NCBI GenBank assembly: GCA_905250885.1
Contig: CAJNOQ010002015.1
Span: 1 to 26,896, forward strand
Origin: Didymodactylos carnosus
Taxonomy: Eukaryota; Rotifera; Eurotatoria; Philodinida; Philodinidae
Direction: 5' to 3'
Length of the DNA: 26,896 nucleotides
Made by a program: the position numbers and the translations under genes. The notes beneath the pieces were generated by a model. The model had not been told where the DNA came from, did no database searches, and was given only the letters and a program-made list of their open reading frames with translations. Shown here one piece after another: positions 21,601 through 26,896 of this stretch. Each line of letters begins with the position of its first letter. Position 1 is the first letter of the stretch.

Positions 21601-22680
21601 GGATCTAATTGTTGTAATTCTAAAAGTGATGTATGTCTAACAAATGCAATATCACCTTTGTTTGCTAGACAATACAATGCACCAATATTTCCCGCATAAG
21701 GATCTTGATTTGTACAATAGTTAACACCTGGTAATCCTTGACATAATTCACAAACCGATGCTGGATTATCACCTGTTGGATTAAATTGACGATTAAGAGC
21801 ATCGGGTGCACACATTTCACCAAAAAGTAAAGCAGCTGATTTGACATGATTATTACAATCGATTATATTTAAACGTTTATCACGAAGTAATTGTGAGATG
21901 GGAATGTTCCATCCAGCTGTTGATCCAACAGATGAATGACACGAACGAGCTCCTTGTAGATTATTTAAAGATACTTGAGATCCACGACGAACGACAGCCA
22001 CAGCATAATAAGCAGACGTTGATGGTCCTAGAAATATTAGAAAACTAACAGTAGACTATAAATAGCGAAACACTCAGAAATTAAAAATGATTATTCGAAC
22101 TAAGATTCTATTTTTATTATGAAAAATAAAATGGCTAACGAACTTTATTTAGACACAGTATAATTTTTGAATATTTTTTACTCTCAAATATACTGTACTA
22201 ATGGCAAAGATAATTATGAGAAAGAATTTTTCTTTATACCTCCAAATAATTGTATATTTAATAATTCGTTCATAATTGGTACTAAATTATAATATCTTCC
22301 AGCCGTATTTACTTCTCCCGAATCAGCGTTCATTAAATCGGCTTCATCATTAAATATTTTTCGATAACAATCGTATTTATCACGACCGCGAATACATCCT
22401 ATTTTAGATAATGTAAGATTTTGTAACATGACGGCTTCACGCCACATTTGACACTTGTTGTATTCACCATCGTTTACACAACACCAACGAACTAGAAAAA
22501 GTTTTGAATATACAAAATAGAATTAAAAAGATACAAAAATCTATTGAACGCACTTGTTGTTTGAATACTATTTACATTATTATCAACATTGTAGATACTA
22601 AATGGAATAATATCGTACTGACTATATTGGCTGTGTACATACGAAATAATATAAACAAATAAAAACAACAGAAAAGACAT
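18619..22680 (-). CDS. Two-lobed, probably GPI-anchored transferrin (melanotransferrin-like), 11 exons, 764 aa
   Basis: Exons: 22680-22554, 22491-22240, 22027-21587, 21523-21227, 20447-20201, 20134-20013, 19957-19841, 19580-19404, 19341-19144, 19004-18929, 18859-18619. All introns are GT-AG; the sum is 2295 nt in frame. Signal peptide MSFLLFLFVYIISYVHSQ. The N-lobe starts IRWCCVNDGEYNKC and the C-lobe LRWCVLSPYEKEKC (about 391). Each has the SC/ICxT...AGWxIP anion-site region and a GAxxC block. The C-terminus is NLSSTHRT plus a hydrophobic run (750-760), as for a GPI signal in melanotransferrin. Transferrins bind ferric iron with carbonate through Asp, two Tyr and His per lobe. Here the N-lobe has D99, Y133, N240, N303 and the C-lobe D446, M476, N584, R654, so iron binding is probably weak or lost. 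Intron 4 (779 bp) separates the lobes. An AG sits directly before the ATG, which suggests a splice acceptor, possibly for a trans-spliced leader. Confidence 0.95.
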
Positions 22681-22725
22681 CTAAAACTATAAATAAGTCG
22701 CCTTTTTCATTATTTTCAGTATCGA

Positions 22726-22802
22726 AGTCGAAATAAGTGAATATGAATAACTACAGCAGAATAACAGCATGACTACACTGGAATCTTCACTTGATTTCGA
22801 CT
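22726..22802 (-). promoter_or_regulatory. Imperfect inverted repeat upstream of the transferrin-like gene
   Basis: AGTCGAAATAAGTGAA (22726-22741) and TTCACTTGATTTCGACT (22786-22802) are inverted copies with a single 1-nt indel, 44 bp apart. They lie 46-122 bp upstream of the start codon at 22680. They could be a paired binding site or a stem in the 5' leader. Function is inference; no known iron-responsive element matches. Confidence 0.35.
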
Positions 22803-23171
22803 ATATAGAAATAGAAGTGAAAACTGGTAATGGTATTTTTACTACTCGACGAAGATTAGACTAGAAAATGTGCATTTTTGTTTTGTTTTATCGCCTTGCA
22901 TAACTACAACTTCTTTTAGACAACCACATCACGTTAAAAAAAGGTTAGGACACGCTGAAACCAAACATTGCCGAAATGGAGCTTAATATAAAAAAAATGC
23001 TGTCAGCTATTCTTCTCTTTCGCATTAGCTAAAAGATACAGAACAAAGGAAATAAGACAAATAAGAATTAAATTAACAGATATTCTAGGACTTAGTTCTT
23101 GGGTAACTTTAGGTCTTATATTCTAACCCAAGGAAGATCGTAGATATGGTAAAACAGTATACATCTCGCTG
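22803..23171. other. Intergenic DNA without recognisable features
   Basis: No ORF with a recognisable domain, no RNA gene and no paired repeats seen between the transferrin-like 5' flank and the MITE. Confidence 0.5.
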
Positions 23172-23593
23172 AGGCAACGTTCACACCACAAAAGTTAAAT
23201 GAGCTAAATGAAGCTGATTGGTAAGAAAGTTAACTCTGAGTTAAATGATGTTTCGGACATCATCTAATTTTAATTCTCCAGTCATAAATGAGCTCAGTAA
23301 CCAATAGTATGGTTCCATTAGACAAGAGCGATAGCGCCAGTTCTGTGAGGAAACAAAGATCTGCGACTCTCTACTCAATTTTTCTGTTTGAGCTTAGAAG
23401 GGCAACTGTAGAACGTAAATTCAAGTCGGCTGGCTGTTAACAAGCCGCAACCTTTGAGAGCACGGAAGCTAGGAAGGAGCACAATTTTAGGGGAAATGTT
23501 AAAATCTTGTTGGTGTATTAAAGATTTAGATATGAGCGCTCTTGAAGTTAACTTCGGGTTAACTCTAAAAATTTTGTAGTGTGGACGTAGCCT
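23172..23593. mobile_element. 422-bp MITE with about 22-bp TIRs
   Basis: The left end AGGCAACGTTCACACCAC (from 23172) is matched by the inverted right end AGGCTACGTCCACACTAC (to 23593), followed by ACAAAA on both sides. Just inside both ends are GTTAA-containing units (for example GTTAACTCTGAGTTAA on the left and GTTAACTTCGGGTTAACTC on the right). There is no coding capacity. I could not find a convincing target duplication, so the superfamily is left open. Confidence 0.6.
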
Positions 23594-24695
23594 TATGTTT
23601 TATATTCTTTTTGATTTTTTAAATAAAATTAAAATATCGTTCATTTAGAAAACTAGCCAATCAAATTGTAACTGTAGACCTTTAATGTGTATCAGCACTA
23701 TAGTAAACTTCTTCAACTTTTACTCTCTCTCCAAAGAAGAATATATTTATAGGTTGCTTCTAAAAGAGTTTCTGTCTTACGTACTGCAAAATTATACGGA
23801 TGATTACTAGTTGTTCGAAGAAGGACGAATCAATACAATGGTAAACTACAGAACAGCCGACTGCAGTACAGGGGCCAGTTTCATCAAAAAATTAACAGGT
23901 TTATCCATAGAAATTCATACTTCCATAAGTTTAAGCAATTTGAGTATAATGTTCGAAGTTTTGTACACTGTTTTCAAGAAGGAGCGCACCAAGCGAGAGC
24001 AAAGTGTATATGCATTATATATTTTAGGAATATACCTTAACATAATTTTCCATGGATACACTCTGTAAAAAATTAATTTCAGCTTAGGAAAGTGTACTCA
24101 TAGCTTCTACTACTTCAAATTGTTGCTGAAACACTGACTTTTTCGCGTTGATAGAGTTTCACCAGCTTTTATAACAAAAATGAAGCAATCAAGGCATTGC
24201 ATCTTCACTACCCAGTAAAAAATTCACGATCTGTTTTCCACACACTTATTCTACTATTTGACATTCGTTTGTTTTTTATTTACATATTTGAAATACTATT
24301 AATCGGAGATGGATAAACAAAATGTTCTTAAACAAAATGTTTTCGGTTTACATAACGTTCCAAACGAAAAGAGTTGTATTTCTTTTATTACCGAGTTAAA
24401 AAGAATAATGATTCGTAGTGCGGGAGCGACAATACATGGTGCAACACATTTTCATCTAATTTGTATTATTTTCCACCCGTAACGGTAACAAGAGGGAACA
24501 TAAAGGTATTCCAACTGTTTTAACGTTGGTTATCGTACCAAAAACTAACCCACAAACCGACAACGCAAGTTTAAAAACGTTCAATGAGCGACGGAACCAT
24601 TTTTGGGTTTCAGGCGGTGTCGGTTGTCTGCATTATCGCTATTGCCACTAGTAGTTTGTTTCGGAAAAATACTAAAAAAAGTATGTAGAGGGTTT

Positions 24696-25316
24696 TTATT
24701 TTAAAACTTTACTGAACGGTGAGTTTTCTGAGTAATGATAGGAAACAGACTTTACAATTTTTATTAAATGAATGGAGAATGACGATGCAAATGCTCTTAT
24801 CCTGTTTGCGATATTTTTACAAGCACAGCAAAACTCTTTTTTACCTTCATTTTCTGACGGAGTTTTTATTTGAACATGTGTACAGTCAATAACGCCGATA
24901 ACATGCGGAAATTGAGATGTCGCATAAAAACCTTGCTTAATTTCGTCAAGTCCGTCTGCTGTGCTTGGAAATGTTATTGTTTGTGTTGCCATATTTGCTA
25001 AAATTGTTGATATAGCTTTCAGTATCCGACTGATGGAAGGTTTACTGATGCCATGTATGTCTCCATCAACGTAAAAAAATGATCCAGTGACATAAAAAGC
25101 ATAGAGCAGTTAACAACTGTATTACGGTGAGATGGAATGTGTTCTTTGTGTAGCACGAGTTATTTGAGGTTCAATGAGAGTCAATAAATTGATTATAGTC
25201 GTTTTTGGAAATCTATATCGTGCTAAAATCATATCATCTGTCATTGTTTCCAATGGATTTTGCCTATCTTTGAATACGCGTTCTCTTTTGAATGCTCTTG
25301 CTGCTAAATAACGTTT
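24696..25316 (-). pseudogene. Broken HARBI1-like (DDE_Tnp_4) transposase
   Basis: Minus-strand reading starts at about 25316. RAFKRERVFKDRQNPLETM, DDMILARYRFPKTTI and LIEPQITRATQRTHSISP form the Harbinger N-terminal region. This is interrupted by a stop (near 25130) and a frameshift. It continues with GSFFYVDGDIHGISKPSIS and RILKAISTILANMATQ, then FPHVIGVIDCTHVQIKTPSE, which holds the first catalytic Asp (IDCTH). Similarity ends at about 24833; the remaining ORF to 24696 does not resemble the family, and the second Asp and the Glu are missing. No ATG is visible at the N-terminus. Inactive, but it identifies the element. Confidence 0.85.
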
Positions 25317-25338
25317 TAGTTAAGATCAATTTTTTTGA

Positions 25339-25516
25339 CTTAAGTCATACTTAGGACATCTATTCGGTCGCCTAAGTTAAGCAAAATATTAAGTCTGACT
25401 TAAGTCGAAAATCGTACTTAAGTTTTTTGATGAAACGCGATCTTTTATCTTTTTTGACTTAAGTTTTACTTAAGTCATTTTTTCACTTAAGTTAAACTTA
25501 AATTTTTTGATGAAAC
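25339..25516. repeat. CTTAAG subterminal repeats and an 80-bp-spaced copy of the Harbinger inner end
   Basis: CTTAAG occurs at 25339, 25399, 25417, 25458, 25469 and 25486, mostly within the longer palindrome GACTTAAGTC or ACTTAAGT. CTTAAGTTTTTTGATGAAAC at 25417-25436 nearly repeats CTTAAATTTTTTGATGAAAC at 25497-25516, which runs into the terminus. The end region has thus been duplicated once. Such motifs are candidate binding sites for the element's Myb-like or transposase protein. Confidence 0.7.
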
Positions 25517-25623
25517 TGGCCCCAGTTGGTTCATGTTTAGTTAGTTTATTTCATTTTTCGAATCTTCTAAGTCAGATCAATAGCAAGCAGAACGTTCTGA
25601 TAGAAAAATAGTTTCAAATTTTT

Positions 25624-25936
25624 GTATACGTTAATGGACTCTGTCCATTTGAATTGACTATTCGAAAAAATGAAGCTAAAGTGCCAAGCTACTTAATCCA
25701 ACGAAAAAAGAATAAGATCGATATCTATCTTTCTCTTTGAGTACGAAGCCCATCTTCGAAGAACCTATTTTAAAAATAGCCAAATTTCAGGCCTCCTAGC
25801 ACAAAAAGTATTCAGTCAAATTTTTTTCTCATTTGTAGTACTCTTAAGTTCTTAAAGTCAGGTGACCGAGCTAGCGCAGACGAACGTTACCTTGTTCGTA
25901 TACGTTAATGGACTCTGTCCATTTGAATTGACTATT
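25624..25936. repeat. 39-bp perfect direct repeat containing a hairpin
   Basis: 25624-25662 and 25898-25936 are identical over 39 bp (starting GTATACGTTAATGGACTCTG), with 274 bp between starts. Each copy includes AATGGAC-TCT-GTCCATT, a 7-bp-arm hairpin with a 3-nt loop. The DNA between the copies has no ORF of note. It could be a recent local duplication or the ends of a small unidentified element. Confidence 0.8.
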
Positions 25937-26896
25937 TGATAACAAACAACTCATTCTTCATTATTTCTCTTTTAGTGATCTCTTTACTACTTTTGCTCAG
26001 TCACAATACTACTATCTTGTATTCCATATACTGACATATTGATCAAATGGTTTTGTTTGAGGAGAAGGAGCAGAAATTTTTCAGCTTGTGTGTCTAAAAT
26101 TTTAGTTTTTGTTAAAGATTGTCTGGTAATATTTCAATTACTTCACTCTCGTTGAAAACAATCGAAACGATTGGCCCTAAGTGAAATTCAAAATTTTCAA
26201 AATCAAAGAGCATACTGCTTACTAAGAAGTACTTCAGTTGTATGCGTTATTGGTTTTTTCTAAAGCAAAACGTATATTGTATTTCTGTTGATAGAGTGTC
26301 TCCGAATTCTTGCGTAACTGGGCTTGTTGAATCTCGTGTTGAAGGATACTTATGATCTTAATTTATGTATAAGCGGGTTCACTGAACGAAAATTAACGAT
26401 TGTTGAAATCGTATTTCAAGTAATACAGCAAACATCTTAGCATAACTAATTAACCACCCTTTATTCGGCAGTTTATGAAGATTTACAAGTACGTTCATTC
26501 CTTCTGTGCCTGTTTAACAATGAAATAAGGTATCCAATACATTAATTGCAGCTCTAATGACTAGTTCGTTTCAATGATCATCAATTATTTATCTTTGATA
26601 TTGCATGATAGAGTCATTTTATTAGATAATGGAAATTTATACAAATACAATAAATATACAAATCTCTAATCATGATAGAGAAATAAAGTTTTCTTTTTTC
26701 TGGCGATAGAAAGAACAAAAAAAGTATTTTTGTACAATAGTAACAAAATTTCTTGTTGACGCTACAACATATGTTCTTCTGTATAGTGATGGCGGCAGTG
26801 ATGTGATAATGAGAAATACGTATGTAGATAGCATTCATTATTTCTTTTCTTGCGTTAACTTTTGCACCAGATTGTTTGCAAATAAAGGACATAAAT
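25937..26896. other. Intergenic DNA to the window end, no supported gene
   Basis: AT-rich sequence. The minus-strand ORF 26614-26892 starts with an ATG 5 bp from the window edge and encodes a basic, Cys- and Lys-containing 92-residue peptide that I do not recognise. It may be chance or the edge of a gene continuing outside. Confidence 0.4.

Larger units (their letters stand above)
23871..25523 (-). mobile_element. PIF/Harbinger transposon, 1653 bp, defective
   Basis: Perfect 23-bp inverted ends start GGGGCCAGTTTCATCAAA (23871-23893 and, inverted, 25501-25523). They enclose a minus-strand HARBI1-type transposase remnant. The GGGGCC start and the transposase family agree with PIF/Harbinger. 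The right subterminal region (25335-25495) is packed with CTTAAG palindromes, while the left one has none, so the element is asymmetric. The expected 3-bp target duplication is not evident (ACA on the left, AGT on the right), perhaps through mutation or recombination between copies. The ORF at 23811-24068 merely crosses the left end and is not a gene. Confidence 0.78.

Noticed and set aside
22765-22785. CAGTGT on the minus strand upstream of the transferrin-like start, reminiscent of an iron-responsive element loop
   Set aside because: The flanking 5 nt on each side do not pair and there is no bulged C at the right place, so the hairpin needed for an IRE does not form.
23811-24068. 85-codon plus-strand ORF
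   Set aside because: It crosses the left terminus of the Harbinger element, so half is flank and half is transposon end; it has no start codon of its own at the annotated 5' end.
26614-26892. 92-codon minus-strand ORF at the window edge
   Set aside because: No recognisable domain, composition close to the background and no visible promoter or splice context; it cannot be supported as a gene from this window.
1-26896. CRISPR array, bacterial operon or prophage
   Set aside because: There are no spaced direct-repeat arrays and no prokaryotic gene layout; spliced genes and animal protein families rule these out.

Overview
This is an AT-rich eukaryotic (animal) window. Protein-coding genes are split by short GT-AG introns, mostly 55-70 bp. 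The products are animal-type: a peptide-GPCR-like protein, an SLC17 transporter and a two-lobed transferrin with a GPI-type tail. Many small DNA transposons fill the spaces between genes. Compact introns plus a very mixed set of low-copy DNA transposons fit a small invertebrate; a bdelloid rotifer is my best guess, but this is inference from style, not from a marker gene.

Layout. 1-748: a CACTA-type element with subterminal palindromes, carrying a short Myb/SANT-like ORF. 825-1124: decayed C-terminus of a Ginger/KRBA2-like integrase. 1222-1860 (+): the 3' coding part of a rhodopsin-family GPCR (TM5 end to C-terminus). 4335-5024: a piggyBac-type non-autonomous element between TTAA sites. 5567-6918 (+): a two-exon gene of unknown function. 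7003-7340: a long imperfect hairpin. 9063-9980: a long-TIR element with a nested 50-bp retro-insertion. 10081-10639: a hAT-type element with a perfect 8-bp target duplication. 11115-13797 (-): a complete seven-exon SLC17 (sialin/VGLUT-family) gene. 14621-14831 and 17674-17796: two insertions of a small CAAGGGG-ended hAT-type MITE family, each with an 8-bp target duplication. 16198-16850: a scrambled LINE reverse-transcriptase fragment. 18619-22680 (-): a complete eleven-exon melanotransferrin-like gene. 23172-23593: a further MITE. 23871-25523: a PIF/Harbinger element with a broken transposase. 25624-25936: a 39-bp perfect direct repeat that contains a hairpin.

The two intact, well-understood genes share one feature. 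Their folds are preserved, but residues that define the classical activity are replaced. The transferrin has lost most iron and carbonate ligands in both lobes. The SLC17 protein has lost three of the four charged residues known to matter in vesicular glutamate transporters. Both therefore look like folded, expressed-type proteins (clean splice sites, no stops) that may do something other than the textbook role. The genes are independent units; nothing suggests an operon. The intergenic DNA is dominated by non-autonomous transposons of at least four superfamilies (CACTA, piggyBac, hAT, Harbinger).

All exon boundaries, alignments and residue equivalences were worked out by eye. Human transferrin and rat VGLUT2 residue numbers come from memory.
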